Positions 8,523-18,245 of a stretch of DNA of 64,000 nt are shown here, in pieces. How positions within the stretch are numbered: position 1 is the first letter of the stretch; every line of letters begins with the position of its first letter. Location: positions 434,001-498,000 of the forward strand of contig NZ_AAYB01000002.1 in the NCBI RefSeq assembly GCF_000169435.1, given 5' to 3'. This DNA comes from Roseobacter sp. CCS2 (lineage in GTDB: Bacteria > Pseudomonadota > Alphaproteobacteria > Rhodobacterales > Rhodobacteraceae). The translations under genes and the position numbers were made by a program. The notes below the pieces were generated by a model. It did no database searches, was not told the DNA's origin, and saw only the letters and a program-made list of their open reading frames with translations.

Positions 8523-9341
8523 CTAGCCAAGTTTGGCGTGCACTTCATCAAGGTCAATGTCGCTAACAGGCATTTTGTTTGCGGGGTTTTCGAAATCGTA
8601 TTTGAAAATCCGAAAGTCGCGTTTGTAGATTTCATACACAATATGCATCGATAGATCGTCAAAGTAATCCGCAACAGGATGCGCGCGCTTGGGCCCATGC
8701 CCTTCGCTTTCGTTGAAACGCGGGATGCTGGACAGATCGATGGGGTGTGTGGTCTTGATCCCGTTCAATACGCTTTGCATGCCCTCGTCAAACTTCTCGG
8801 TCCAAAAGATGTTGTCATAACGCCCCCCATTCGCAATGAACGTTGAAATATGACCAGACATCGCAGACCAATGGATATCAGGCTCCATCGGACGCCGCCA
8901 ACGGATGGTGTCGCGGGCGAATAGCAAAAAGCGACGAAAGCTTTTGATCTGGTCGAATTCAAAACCGCTTTCAGGATCACCCACTTCGATCCCGTATTTC
9001 TGAATCAGGAGCGGAACAAGGTTGCCGCGGTAGTATTTGCCGTTGCGCTGCACACCACAGATTTTGTCAAAGAATGATGACAAAATCCGGGTATAGGGAT
9101 TGCGCACACAGGTAAACGCATAGCTTTGGTGTGCTTTGACATTGGCTTCTATCAGCGGCCTGCTGTCATCAAGCGCCCATTTATGAATGCCCGTTTTGGC
9201 ATCGTGGATGTCACCATCGAAGAACTGCCCATGGTCCGAATAATACATAATCTGACCGATGCTGGAACAGGCGCATTTCGGCACGACACGATAGACCACG
9301 CTTTCGCTTTGGGTCATCCATGTTCCGGGAAAATTTGCCAC
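8523..9341 (-). CDS. Sulfotransferase family protein
   Basis: Likely transfers sulfate from PAPS to a carbohydrate or other acceptor. The 5'-phosphosulfate-binding loop is seen near the N-terminus (VPKCACSSIGQ, about residues 21-31) and the 3'-phosphate-binding motif as CVRNPYTRILSSFFDK (about 85-100), the pattern of the Sulfotransfer_2 family. The start is set at the GTG 9341, which has AGGAG 7 bases before it; the ATG at codon 9 is less well placed. It is divergent from the GT14 gene, suggesting a shared role in surface polysaccharide modification. Confidence 0.8.
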   Translation of the reverse strand: MANFPGTWMTQSESVVYRVVPKCACSSIGQIMYYSDHGQFFDGDIHDAKTGIHKWALDDSRPLIEANVKAHQSYAFTCVRNPYTRILSSFFDKICGVQRNGKYYRGNLVPLLIQKYGIEVGDPESGFEFDQIKSFRRFLLFARDTIRWRRPMEPDIHWSAMSGHISTFIANGGRYDNIFWTEKFDEGMQSVLNGIKTTHPIDLSSIPRFNESEGHGPKRAHPVADYFDDLSMHIVYEIYKRDFRIFKYDFENPANKMPVSDIDLDEVHAKLG

Positions 9342-9451
9342 CTTTACGCTCCTGCCCAATTGTCGCCACCTTCAAAGCAAAGAAAGCCTGTCACTTCAAT
9401 GTCTGTTCGCGTTATGACAGCTTAGAACACAACTAAGATCGCTTGAAACCT

Positions 9452-11029
9452 ATGGCACGTGTCGCCTTTATTCTGCTTTGTCATAAAAATCCGGCTGTGA
9501 TCATCCAGCAGGCCGAACAATTGACTGCGGCTGGTGATTACATCGCGATCCATTTTGATGCCTCGGCTTCAGCGGCGGATTACCAGACGCTTTTGACAAC
9601 ACTGGGGGACAATCCCAATGTGGCCTTTGCCAAAAGCCGCGTGAAATGCGGTTGGGGCGAGTGGAGCCTTGTGCAAGCGACGCTGCACGCGGTTGAGGCA
9701 GCGGTGACGGCCTTCCCGCGTGCCACCCATTTTTACATGGTCTCAGGCGACTGCATGCCGATTAAATCGGCCGGTTTCGCGCATCGTTTGCTGGACGAAA
9801 ACGATGTTGATTATATCGAAAGTCATGACTTCTTTGAAAGTAACTGGATCAAAACAGGTTTCCGCGAAGAACGTCTAATCTATCGCCACTTCTTCAACGA
9901 ACGCACGCAAAAGCGCCGGTTTTATACAGCACTGGAGCTGCAAAAGCGCTTCAAGATGACACGCAAGATCCCAGACGATTTGCAGATCATGATTGGCAGC
10001 CAATGGTGGTGCCTGCGCCGTCAGACGGTCGAAGCGGTGCTTGAATTTGCCTATGCGCGCCGCGATGTGATGCGGTTTTTCCGCACTACGTGGATCCCGG
10101 ATGAAACGTTCTTTCAAACTTTGGTTCGTCACCTTGTCCCGGCGCGTGAGATTGAGAACCGGACGCTCACGTTTTTGATGTTCACAGATTACGGGATGCC
10201 AGTGACGTTTTATAATGACCACTATGATCTGCTTTTGGGCCAGGGGTCGCTTTTTGCCCGTAAAATCAGTGCAGAGGCAGCAGATTTAAGGGAACGGCTG
10301 GGCGCGCTTTATGCCAGTGATCGCATGGATTTCGTGATCTCGGACGAAGGTCGCAATCTGTTTCAGTTCCTCACCGGGCGCGGGCGTATCGGACGCCGCT
10401 TTGCCCCGCGGTTCTGGGAAAATGAAACGACGCTTGGTCGCAGTCGTGAGCTGATGATCATTGCATGCAAGAAATGGCATGTGGCCAAGCGGCTGGTTGC
10501 GGCTATTCAGCATCATACAAATGTGCCAGCGATCGAATACGTCTTTAATGAAGATGATACTGATATGCCTGATCTGGGCGGCATCGAAAGTTCGCTGCAA
10601 AAGCGGGGGCGCCATAGGCGGGCGTTAATGCGGATGCTGTTTGAACATTATGATAGCGACCGGCTGGTGATCTGCCTTGATACTTCTAGCCTTGATCTGA
10701 TGACTGATTTTTTTGCTGATCGTGCAACAGTGCGGATGCTTGAGATCGAGTGCAGTTTTGATGATGACTATCTGGTGGGCCATGCCATGCGTGTCGGATT
10801 GGCCGGCCCACAAACCAGCGAAGCCACGTTGGAGCGTCTATTGCCGACGATACGCCATGATATGATTTACGAACGTGATGCCATCCGGGATGCCAAGTTT
10901 ATACATACAAGCCGCATCAAGGAAACCGCCACATGTGACGAGAATGCCCATGCTATCGCGCAGTTCTTGAGCGTGTCACCCGAGGTGGCCCGCACCCTTG
11001 CTGAAACACCCTATCTCTTTGTTGATTGA
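9452..11029 (+). CDS. GT14-type beta-1,6-N-acetylglucosaminyltransferase, DUF5928
   Basis: Putative glycosyltransferase with an N-terminal core-2/I-branching-type catalytic region (about residues 1-260): the start ARVAFILLCHKNP, the aspartate stretch IHFDASA and VSGDCMP are typical. The C-terminal half (about 290-525) is a separate DUF5928-like domain found in related marine bacteria. I use the ATG at 9452; a TTG three codons earlier is possible. No membrane segment is evident. Its divergent partner encodes a sulfotransferase; the acceptor is unknown. The next gene starts 9 bases after its stop. Confidence 0.78.
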   Translation: MARVAFILLCHKNPAVIIQQAEQLTAAGDYIAIHFDASASAADYQTLLTTLGDNPNVAFAKSRVKCGWGEWSLVQATLHAVEAAVTAFPRATHFYMVSGDCMPIKSAGFAHRLLDENDVDYIESHDFFESNWIKTGFREERLIYRHFFNERTQKRRFYTALELQKRFKMTRKIPDDLQIMIGSQWWCLRRQTVEAVLEFAYARRDVMRFFRTTWIPDETFFQTLVRHLVPAREIENRTLTFLMFTDYGMPVTFYNDHYDLLLGQGSLFARKISAEAADLRERLGALYASDRMDFVISDEGRNLFQFLTGRGRIGRRFAPRFWENETTLGRSRELMIIACKKWHVAKRLVAAIQHHTNVPAIEYVFNEDDTDMPDLGGIESSLQKRGRHRRALMRMLFEHYDSDRLVICLDTSSLDLMTDFFADRATVRMLEIECSFDDDYLVGHAMRVGLAGPQTSEATLERLLPTIRHDMIYERDAIRDAKFIHTSRIKETATCDENAHAIAQFLSVSPEVARTLAETPYLFVD

Positions 11030-11037
11030 GGACCCCT

Positions 11038-11400
11038 ATGGAATACGCTTACGACGACCAGAATATCTTTGCCAAAATCCTGCGTGGTGAAATCCCGAAT
11101 AAGACTGTCTTTGAAAATGACCATGCGCTCGCGTTTGAGGATATCGCCCCGCAAGCGCCTGTCCATGTCCTGATCATCCCCAAGGGGCCCTATGTCAGTT
11201 TGGATCATTTCGCGCGCGATGCATCACCGCAAGAACAGGCAGGCTTTATGCAGGCCGTTGCCGAAGTTTGCCGTATCACGGATGTGAAGGACGGTTTCCG
11301 CAGCATCGCAAATACCCGTACCCACGGCGTGCAAGACGTGCCGCACTATCACATGCATATTTTGGGCGGACGTCAGTTGGGGCGGATGTTGCCGCATTGA
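11038..11400 (+). CDS. HIT family protein (HINT-like nucleotide hydrolase)
   Basis: Small histidine-triad nucleotide-binding protein, probably hydrolysing adenosine phosphoramidates. The triad HYHMHILGG is present near the C-terminus and the N-terminal ILRGEIPNKTVFENDHALAFEDI is typical of the PKCI/HINT branch. Length is 120. The ATG at 11038 is used; an upstream TTG-type start in the same frame would overlap the GT14 gene. It may be co-transcribed with that gene. Confidence 0.93.
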   Translation: MEYAYDDQNIFAKILRGEIPNKTVFENDHALAFEDIAPQAPVHVLIIPKGPYVSLDHFARDASPQEQAGFMQAVAEVCRITDVKDGFRSIANTRTHGVQDVPHYHMHILGGRQLGRMLPH

Positions 11401-11415
11401 TTGGACAAAGAATGT

Positions 11416-12351
11416 CTAGCCGTTGCGCGACGAGGTGAGCGACAGGAACACATCTTCAAGATCGGCTTCTTCGGTTTTGACGTCCTTAATCGTGATCCCG
11501 GCGTCGCGGACCAATGACAGGATTTGGTCGGCAGGTGTCGTGCCACTTTGGTAGGTAAACGTCAGTGTGCCATTGGCATGCTTCTGGCCTGTGATTTTGT
11601 CGGGCAACGCGGGCAGATCAGCATCGGTTTCCGGCGTGATGACAAGCGTCTTGCTGTCCAGCCGCCCCAGCAGATTGGCGGTGCTGTCTTTGATGATCAC
11701 CTCGCCGTGGTTGATGATGGCGATGTCATCGCACATTTCCTCGGCCTCTTCGAGGTAGTGTGTGGTCAGGATGATCGTCATGCCTTGTTCGTTCAGCCTG
11801 CGCACGTTTTGCCACAGCATGTTGCGTAATTCGATATCCACGCCTGCAGTTGGTTCATCCAGCACAAGGATCTGCGGTGAATGAACGAGTGCTTTTCCCA
11901 ATAGCAATCTGCGTCGCATACCACCCGAGAGGGAGCGCGCATAAGCATCAGCCTTGTCGGTCAGTCCAATCAGATCAAGGATTTCTGCGGTTTTGCGTTG
12001 GCTTTTGGGCACACCGTAAAGGCCCGCTTGCACGTCCAGCGATCCGGCAGGCGTAAAGAACGGATCAAGATGTGGTTCTTGCGGCATGATCCCAATAGCA
12101 GCACGGGATTGGCGCGGGTTTTTATCTTGGTCAAAACCCCAGATTTTCACACTGCCCGCAGATTTGACGACCAGACCGGCCAAGATATTGATCAACGTGG
12201 ATTTGCCTGCACCATTCGGCCCCAAAAGCCCAAAGATGGATCCGCGCGGAATGGTCAGGTCAACGCCCTTCAGCGCCTCTTTCGCGGGGCTGCGCCCTGT
12301 GGCGGCATATGTCTTTTTCAGCCCTTGAATTTCTATGGCGTTGTCGCTCAT
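11416..12351 (-). CDS. ABC transporter ATP-binding protein (ABC-2 type export)
   Basis: Cytoplasmic ATPase of an exporter. Walker A GPNGAGKS (about residues 45-52), signature LSGGMRRR, Walker [13 protein letters not shown] and the H-loop [11 protein letters not shown] are intact. The C-terminal 80 residues are the extension usual for ABC-2-type drug/lipid exporter ATPases. No permease gene is adjacent, which is odd for this class; the partner must be elsewhere. It is convergent with the HIT gene, 15 bases apart. Confidence 0.9.
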   Translation of the reverse strand: MSDNAIEIQGLKKTYAATGRSPAKEALKGVDLTIPRGSIFGLLGPNGAGKSTLINILAGLVVKSAGSVKIWGFDQDKNPRQSRAAIGIMPQEPHLDPFFTPAGSLDVQAGLYGVPKSQRKTAEILDLIGLTDKADAYARSLSGGMRRRLLLGKALVHSPQILVLDEPTAGVDIELRNMLWQNVRRLNEQGMTIILTTHYLEEAEEMCDDIAIINHGEVIIKDSTANLLGRLDSKTLVITPETDADLPALPDKITGQKHANGTLTFTYQSGTTPADQILSLVRDAGITIKDVKTEEADLEDVFLSLTSSRNG

Positions 12352-12438
12352 GCCGTCTTTCCCCTTACCCGCGTCTGCGGTATGTCTGTTGCAGACTTAA
12401 GGCGGGCAACGGTCCGCGGCAACCAGATGAGAGTAATC

Positions 12439-12618
12439 ATGTCCACACCTGCACCCGAGATCCGCATTGTTCATGATTGGCGTGTGGCCTGTGATGGTGG
12501 CGAAGGCGCGTTGGGCCACCCCCGTGTCTGGCTGCAAATTCCGCAAGATCATGGCTGGGTCGAATGCCCCTATTGCGATGCCAAACTGGTGCATAAGGAA
12601 TTCGAGGGCAAAGTCTGA
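12439..12618 (+). CDS. Zinc-finger domain protein (zf-CHCC, NDUFS6-like)
   Basis: A 59-residue protein too short for many gene callers. The C-terminal [10 protein letters not shown] with an upstream CDGG and GHPRVWL is the CHCC zinc-finger family related to the complex I subunit NDUFS6. In alphaproteobacteria such proteins are thought to help complex I assembly; that role here is by family only. The ATG at 12439 begins [20 protein letters not shown]. Confidence 0.85.
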   Translation: MSTPAPEIRIVHDWRVACDGGEGALGHPRVWLQIPQDHGWVECPYCDAKLVHKEFEGKV

Positions 12619-12644
12619 TCCGTCGCATTCTTTTCGCGCTTTGC

Positions 12645-13244
12645 TTGCCGATCTTGTTGTATCTTTTTGCCGGGACGGTTGGCGGTCTTATTAAAACAGG
12701 CGATCCGTCGGTTCAAACCTCGGAGTTTCGGATTGGTTTGCTGCGGGGCCCTATCCATACAGATCTGTTGCTGCCTGCCATCCCTGAAATCAGAACGGCG
12801 TTTGGCTTTTTGCAGGAAGGTGGGTTGCCCGTAACCCACCCCGACGTCGCGTGGATCGTGGCAGGCTGGGGCGCCCGCGAGTTTTACATGACAACCGGAA
12901 GCTATGCCGACCTCAGGCCCGGCCCGGTCTGGCGCGCGATCAGTGGTGATGATGCGGTCATGCGCGTCTTTGTCGGTGGCGAGATTACGGATCCTGTTGC
13001 GATTACATGGGTGAATGTGTCGCTTGATCAGTTGGATGCCCTCACGCGCGCCGTACTGTTTGATTTTGAAAATACCTCGTTGCCGCCGTTGGATCATCCC
13101 GGTTTGAACGGCAGTGATCTGTTCTATCCTGCCAAGGGACGGTTTCATCTGTTTCGCACCTGTAATGTCTGGGTTGGCGATATGCTCAGACAGGCTGGCA
13201 TTCGGGTTGGTATTTGGACACCGTTTACTTGGTCGCTGCCCTAA
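12645..13244 (+). CDS. TIGR02117/DUF2459 family protein, probably secreted or membrane-anchored
   Basis: Protein of about 200 residues with the DUF2459 pattern: HTDLLLP near the N-terminus, GWGAREFYMTT in the middle, and FRTCNVWVGDMLRQAGI near the end. Function unknown; the family is often near polyhydroxyalkanoate or fatty-acid genes. The TTG at 12645 is the first usual start, but the frame is open upstream and reads a convincing N-terminus (two arginines then a hydrophobic stretch) from a CTG at 12615, which has GAGGG 6 bases before it and overlaps the zinc-finger stop; the true start may be there. Confidence 0.72.
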   Translation: MPILLYLFAGTVGGLIKTGDPSVQTSEFRIGLLRGPIHTDLLLPAIPEIRTAFGFLQEGGLPVTHPDVAWIVAGWGAREFYMTTGSYADLRPGPVWRAISGDDAVMRVFVGGEITDPVAITWVNVSLDQLDALTRAVLFDFENTSLPPLDHPGLNGSDLFYPAKGRFHLFRTCNVWVGDMLRQAGIRVGIWTPFTWSLP

Positions 13245-13263
13245 ACGGCACATGGCCAGCCGA

Positions 13264-13716
13264 TCAGCTCATCGGGATGGGTCCGCTCATGCAGGGCAGG
13301 CGCGGGCTGACCGACCCGTCGGGTGTCAAGAACTCCAGCACGTTTTCGCCAGACCAGATTTGGATCGGCTGCCCCAGACTGTCACTGCCATTGCCGATCA
13401 CTGTGCCGGTTTCATTGTCTTGGGTGTGATAGATCACCCCGATATCCACACCGTTTTCGCAGGTCATCTGCCCCATGCCTGCACCAAACGGTCCATCCGC
13501 TGTCCAAGTACCGTCGCAGGTAATCCCGTTTGAGATTTTACCAGTGACTGGCCCCGTATCCCAACCGCGTGCTTCCCCATCAAAATACAGGCCCTGATCC
13601 CCGACGCAGGCCAGAACGCGCACGCAATTCGACTGGCTGTAGGGCACGTTTTCGCAGGTTTCTGCGTCAAGTGGTGCTGCAAGGCAGATGGTCACTGGAA
13701 CGATCAGGCGGATCAT
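13264..13716 (-). CDS. Secreted protein of unknown function
   Basis: A 150-residue protein with a clear signal peptide (MIRLIVPVTICLAAPLDA) and a cysteine-containing mature part (about six cysteines, so probably disulfide-bonded in the periplasm). I recognise no catalytic motif. The start at 13716 has AAAGG 7 bases upstream; an in-frame start seven codons earlier is less likely. It is divergent from polA, with only 38 bases between starts, so the two promoters must overlap. Confidence 0.7.
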   Translation of the reverse strand: MIRLIVPVTICLAAPLDAETCENVPYSQSNCVRVLACVGDQGLYFDGEARGWDTGPVTGKISNGITCDGTWTADGPFGAGMGQMTCENGVDIGVIYHTQDNETGTVIGNGSDSLGQPIQIWSGENVLEFLTPDGSVSPRLPCMSGPIPMS

Positions 13717-13754
13717 GGCAAAACCTTTCTCAAGCAATGTGGGGATGACTTCAG

Positions 13755-16571
13755 ATGGAAACGAAATTCGGCAAAGGCTGTCACCTGCATCTGATTGACG
13801 GCTCGGCGTTTATCTTTCGCGCCTATCATGCGCTTCCGCCCCTGACGCGCAAGTCCGATGGCCTGCCAGTAGGGGCCGTAAGCGGATTTGTGAACATGCT
13901 GCAGCGCTATGTTGAGGGGAATAATGGGGCCGATGCGGCGACCCATGTTGCGGTGATTTTTGACAAAGGCAGCCATACGTTTCGCAACGATATGTATGAT
14001 CAATACAAGGCCAACCGCGACGCGATGCCAGAGGATTTGCGCCCGCAGATCCCGCTGACGCGCACGGCGACGAAGGCGTTCAATATCGCCTGTGAAGAGA
14101 TGGAAGGGTTCGAGGCGGATGATATTATCGCAACCCTGTCCCATCAGGCGCGTGATGCCGGTGGCCGTGTGACGATTGTGTCGTCGGACAAGGATTTGAT
14201 GCAGTTGGTGGGCGATGGGGTCGAGATGCTTGATCCGATGAAGAACAAGCGGATTGATAGCGACGGTGTGGTTGAGAAGTTTGGCGTCGGGCCAAACCGT
14301 GTGGTCGATGTGCAGGCGCTTGCTGGCGACAGCGTTGACAATGTGCCGGGCGCACCGGGGATCGGGATCAAGACGGCGGCCTTGCTGATCAACGAGTATG
14401 GCGATTTGGAAAGCCTGCTGGACCGGGCCGAAGAGATCAAACAACCCAAGCGCCGCGAAACGCTGATTGAGAACCGCGAACAGATTGAGTTGTCCAAGAA
14501 GCTGGTGCAGCTGGATTGCGAGATGACGCTGGCGTTCGGACTGGATGATCTGGAGGTGAAAGACCCTGATCCGGAGGTCTTGATGGGGTTCCTGACCGAA
14601 ATGGAATTCCGCACCGTTACAAAACGCATTGCCGACAAGCTGGGTTTGGAGGCCCCTGTCGTTGAAGCAGCAGCACCCGCTGCGACGGAGGTTGCGACAC
14701 CTGAGGCGGTCGCGTTTGACCCTGACGCTTACGAATGTGTGCGTGATGCCGCCGCCTTGCAGGTTTGGATCGACCGTATTCGCGCGCGCGGCTACGTGGC
14801 GGTTGATACCGAAACAACGGGCCTGAACGAGATGATTGCCGAACTGGTCGGCATCTCGCTTTGTGTTGAAGCGGGGCAGGCGTGCTATATTCCCCTGACC
14901 CATAAATCTGCCGCATCAGATGATCTATTCGGATCGGATGAGATGGCCGAGGGGCAAATGGATTTTGACGAATGTCTGGCGATGCTCAAACCGGTTTTGC
15001 AGGATCCTGCGGTTATCAAAATCGGTCAGAACATGAAGTATGATGCCAAGATTTTCGCGCGTCTGGATATTGACGTGGCGCCGATTGATGACACGATGCT
15101 GATGTCCTACGCCATGAATGCGGGCAAGCATAATCATGGCATGGATACGTTATCAGAACGCTATCTGGGGCATACGCCCATTCCTATTAAGCCATTGCTG
15201 GGCAGTGGGAAATCCGCGATCACTTTTGATCGGGTGCCGGTTGATGATGCCGTGAAATATGCCGCTGAGGATGCCGATATCACCCTGCGCCTGTGGCAAC
15301 AGTTCAAGCCGCAATTGCATATGAACAGGGTGACGACCGTTTACGAAACGATGGAGCGTCCGTTGGTGCCGGTACTGGCGCAGATGGAGCGGCACGGGAT
15401 CAAGGTGGACCGCGACACACTTAGCCGGATGTCGAATGCCTTTGCTCAGAAAATGGCGGGTCTGGAGGATGAGATACAGGAAATGGCTGGTCGGCCTTTC
15501 AACGTAGGTTCGCCCAAGCAATTGGGTGAAATCCTGTTTGATGAGATGGGTCTGGAAATGCCCGATGGCAAGAAACCCTCGACCGGCAAAACCGGGGCCT
15601 ATTCCACCGGGGCGGATGTGTTGGAAGACCTTGCCACCTTGCATGACATGCCGCGCCGTATTCTGGATTGGCGGCAACTGTCGAAGCTGAAATCGACCTA
15701 TACCGATGCGCTGCAAGAACATATCAATGCTGAGACGGGGCGGGTGCATACGTCATACTCCATCGCTGGTGCGAACACCGGGCGTCTGGCCTCAACCGAC
15801 CCGAATTTGCAGAATATTCCAGTGCGGTCCGAAGAAGGGCGGCGTATTCGCGAAGCCTTTGTGGCCGAGGACGGTAAGGTCATTGTCAGCCTTGATTATT
15901 CCCAGATTGAACTGCGTATTTTGGCGCATATCGCGGGCATTGATGCGCTGAAACAGGCGTTTCTTGACGGGATCGACATTCACGCGATGACCGCGTCAGA
16001 AATGTTTGATGTGCCGCTGGATGAAATGACGCCGGATGTGCGGCGGCAGGCGAAAGCGATCAACTTTGGTGTGATCTATGGCATTTCCGGCTTTGGTCTT
16101 GCGCGCAACCTGCGCATTCCACGTGGTGAGGCGCAGGGGTTCATTGACCGGTATTTCGAACGCTTCCCCGGTATTCGCAAATATATGGATGACACCGTCG
16201 CGTTCGCCAAAGAGAACAGCTACGTGCAGACGCTTTTCGGACGCAAGATCAATACGCCTGAGATTAATGCGAAGGGTCCTCATGCGGGGTTCGCAAAACG
16301 GGCCGCGATCAACGCGCCGATTCAAGGCACGGCGGCAGATGTGATCCGGCGGGCGATGATCCGGATGCCGGATGCGATTGCGGGGCTGCCTGCAAAGATG
16401 CTGCTACAGGTTCACGACGAACTAATCTTTGAGGTTGAAGAAGGTGCTGTCGACGACCTGATCACCGCCGCCCGCGATGTGATGGAAAACGCGAGCGACC
16501 CTGCGGTGAAACTGGATGTGAAGCTGGCGGTGGATGCAGGGCAGGGCGCGAACTGGGCTGAGGCGCATTGA
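13755..16571 (+). CDS. polA: DNA polymerase I
   Basis: Repair and Okazaki-fragment-processing polymerase. Three domains in order: 5'-3' exonuclease (about 1-290; DGSAFIFRAYHA, EADDIIATL), 3'-5' proofreading exonuclease (about 320-520) with VDTETTGL, QNMKYDAK and YAAEDADITLRL, so its catalytic acids appear intact, and the family A polymerase domain (about 560-938) with motif A DYSQIELRILAHI, motif B RRQAKAINFGVIYG and motif C VHDELIFEV. The 938-residue length is normal for alphaproteobacteria. It is monocistronic. Confidence 0.97.
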   Translation: METKFGKGCHLHLIDGSAFIFRAYHALPPLTRKSDGLPVGAVSGFVNMLQRYVEGNNGADAATHVAVIFDKGSHTFRNDMYDQYKANRDAMPEDLRPQIPLTRTATKAFNIACEEMEGFEADDIIATLSHQARDAGGRVTIVSSDKDLMQLVGDGVEMLDPMKNKRIDSDGVVEKFGVGPNRVVDVQALAGDSVDNVPGAPGIGIKTAALLINEYGDLESLLDRAEEIKQPKRRETLIENREQIELSKKLVQLDCEMTLAFGLDDLEVKDPDPEVLMGFLTEMEFRTVTKRIADKLGLEAPVVEAAAPAATEVATPEAVAFDPDAYECVRDAAALQVWIDRIRARGYVAVDTETTGLNEMIAELVGISLCVEAGQACYIPLTHKSAASDDLFGSDEMAEGQMDFDECLAMLKPVLQDPAVIKIGQNMKYDAKIFARLDIDVAPIDDTMLMSYAMNAGKHNHGMDTLSERYLGHTPIPIKPLLGSGKSAITFDRVPVDDAVKYAAEDADITLRLWQQFKPQLHMNRVTTVYETMERPLVPVLAQMERHGIKVDRDTLSRMSNAFAQKMAGLEDEIQEMAGRPFNVGSPKQLGEILFDEMGLEMPDGKKPSTGKTGAYSTGADVLEDLATLHDMPRRILDWRQLSKLKSTYTDALQEHINAETGRVHTSYSIAGANTGRLASTDPNLQNIPVRSEEGRRIREAFVAEDGKVIVSLDYSQIELRILAHIAGIDALKQAFLDGIDIHAMTASEMFDVPLDEMTPDVRRQAKAINFGVIYGISGFGLARNLRIPRGEAQGFIDRYFERFPGIRKYMDDTVAFAKENSYVQTLFGRKINTPEINAKGPHAGFAKRAAINAPIQGTAADVIRRAMIRMPDAIAGLPAKMLLQVHDELIFEVEEGAVDDLITAARDVMENASDPAVKLDVKLAVDAGQGANWAEAH

Positions 16572-16595
16572 GAGTGATCGGAAGCGGCAGCCAAT

Positions 16596-16620
16596 GCCCG
16601 CTATGCGGGACAAAGCCGAC
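16596..16620 (-). repeat. Copy of a recurrent intergenic sequence (TTTGTCCCGC-TAGC family)
   Basis: On the minus strand this reads GGCTTTGTCCCGCATAGCGG, with a small hairpin CCGC-ATA-GCGG. Similar stretches occur at 24687-24705, 28536-28548 and 43841-43864, always between genes. Confidence 0.5.
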
Positions 16621-16628
16621 ATCTAAAT

Positions 16629-17051
16629 TCAGAACTGGCCGACAGAAGATGCGCCTAATTGTTGCTTCACAGCATCCACATCACCAAGCACCCAAAGGTG
16701 TGATAACTTATCGCCTGATACTGCGAAAAACGCTGCACCCGCCCATTCAATCTCTTTTTTGGTTGCCGCAACACCAAAAAACTCGGCCTGATGAGTACCT
16801 CGGAAAGTCATCCGCGCTGCAACACGGTCATCTGTGAGTACTAGGTTGTCGATAATGCATGTGTAGTTGCCAAGAGCAGTGTGGACGGCGTCCACATATT
16901 CGAGAAAACCGTCAATGCCCTTCTTCTCTGGCCCAAGAGACCCTCTGAATCTGAAGTCAGCAGCTATTATGTTGTGCGCGACGTCAAAGTCGCGTCTGTT
17001 CCAAATGTTGGCGTAGAAGCTCTCAACAAGTGTTTTGGGGTTCGGTTTCAT
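16629..17051 (-). CDS. SnoaL-like / ester cyclase family protein
   Basis: A 140-residue NTF2-fold protein. The pattern VESFYANIWNRRDFDVAHNIIAADFRFRGSLG...GIDGFLEYVDAVHTALG is that of SnoaL-like polyketide cyclases, which in most bacteria have no known polyketide role. The start MKPNPKTL at 17051 suits the family; an earlier in-frame ATG at 17114 would add 21 residues. It sits between polA and a broken integrase, at the edge of the decayed accessory region, so it may be part of transferred DNA. Confidence 0.75.
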   Translation of the reverse strand: MKPNPKTLVESFYANIWNRRDFDVAHNIIAADFRFRGSLGPEKKGIDGFLEYVDAVHTALGNYTCIIDNLVLTDDRVAARMTFRGTHQAEFFGVAATKKEIEWAGAAFFAVSGDKLSHLWVLGDVDAVKQQLGASSVGQF

Positions 17052-17279
17052 GCGCACACGATACTTCTGAAACAACGTATTATCAACTAAGTGAAGGGCG
17101 TTCACTGTCGACATGATTGCGATGCAACATTTGGGAGGTATGGGCTCGCAGCTGCCTTTTGCTTTCGCAGAAACACGTGATGATGCTTCAGCGGCGAACC
17201 CGACCTCAGTTTTCAGGCTACTATACGTCGTCAGCGCTATGTTGATGTTTGGGCTGGAGGGTTGGATGGAGGGCAAATT

Positions 17280-17690
17280 ATGCCAAGAGTCCAACTTCCC
17301 GCAGTCACCCAGAAACGCAGAGCTTGGAACAAGGGGCGCCTGGTCGGGCAAAAGCGCCCATTACTTCCCAAGCAGGTTTGGGCCATCCGCGCGCGTCTAG
17401 AACTCGCGGGAAATCTTCGCGATCTAGCTTTGTTTAATGTCGAAATCGACAGCAAGTTGCGAGGTTGCGACCTAATCTCACTCAAGATCTCGGATTTAAT
17501 CAGGGATGACCGGGTGCGAGAAAGAGTGTCTGTGGTTCAAAATAAAACGAATAAGCCTGTACAGTTTGAATTGGCTGAAAATACGCGAGAAACCGTGACC
17601 AGCTGGATCAAGTCTCCGGAAATGATTAGATGCCAATTCTTGTTTCCGAGCCGATTTCATGATCGGCCGCACATATCAACACGCCAGTAT
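17280..17690 (+). pseudogene. Truncated tyrosine recombinase/integrase (5' part)
   Basis: The first 137 or so residues from MPRVQLPAVTQKRR match a phage-type integrase family: ...LRDLALFNVEIDSKLRGCDLISLKISDL... holds the first catalytic Arg (R-G-C-D-L) and FPSRFHDRPHISTRQYGRL the region before the second conserved box. The reading frame then runs into unrelated residues at about 17690, so the HxxR and catalytic Tyr parts are missing. The sequence beyond belongs to a siderophore-binding-protein gene, so a deletion joined the two. Not expected to recombine DNA. Confidence 0.8.
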
Positions 17691-18226
17691 GGGCGCTTGC
17701 GCCAACAATCACGGTGCCCGCAAACCTTGCCTACCTCGAACACCTCGGCTTTCTCGCTGATGCGGCTGGCATGTCAGATGCCTATACAGGTCGCATAACC
17801 ACATACGAAAGACGGATAGAAGATCTGCGCGACATCGTAGGGGACCCATCTGAAATTACTGTTTCGCGGCTTGATATCGATGCCGACGGGATATGGTTCT
17901 ATCCCAACTGGGGTGCGCTTGAACAAGTCTTGAGCGACGCGGGCTTTGCGCGGCCAGAATTGCAAACTGCTGCCATCGAAAATATCACGGGGATGAGCGT
18001 TGAGAATATAGCCGCATTTGACGGTGATATTGTGTTGATCAGTTACGCCCCTCGTTTTGGGCAAACCATCCCTAAATTGACCAATGGCTGGATGTCTGCC
18101 GGCAATGATATCTGGCGCAGTCTTTCTGCGGCCCAGACTGGCAATGCGTTTTGGTATGAGCGCGATATTTGGGCGGGTTATTCAATCAAGTCCCTCAATG
18201 AGAGCATTATGGCCTCATTCTTCTGA
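17675..18226 (+). pseudogene. 3' remnant of an iron-siderophore ABC substrate-binding protein
   Basis: The frame opens from about 17675 and reads NTPVWALAPTITVP, then LAYLEHLGFLADAAG and on to a normal C-terminus, which is the second half of a TroA/FecB-type periplasmic binding protein. The signal peptide and N-lobe are missing; the upstream bases belong to the integrase, read in another frame. The first in-frame start is a GTG at 17714. It is the first of three tandem paralogous binding-protein genes and looks like the victim of the deletion that removed the integrase 3' end. Confidence 0.75.
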
Positions 18227-18245
18227 CAGCCGGGAGGACCTTTCA

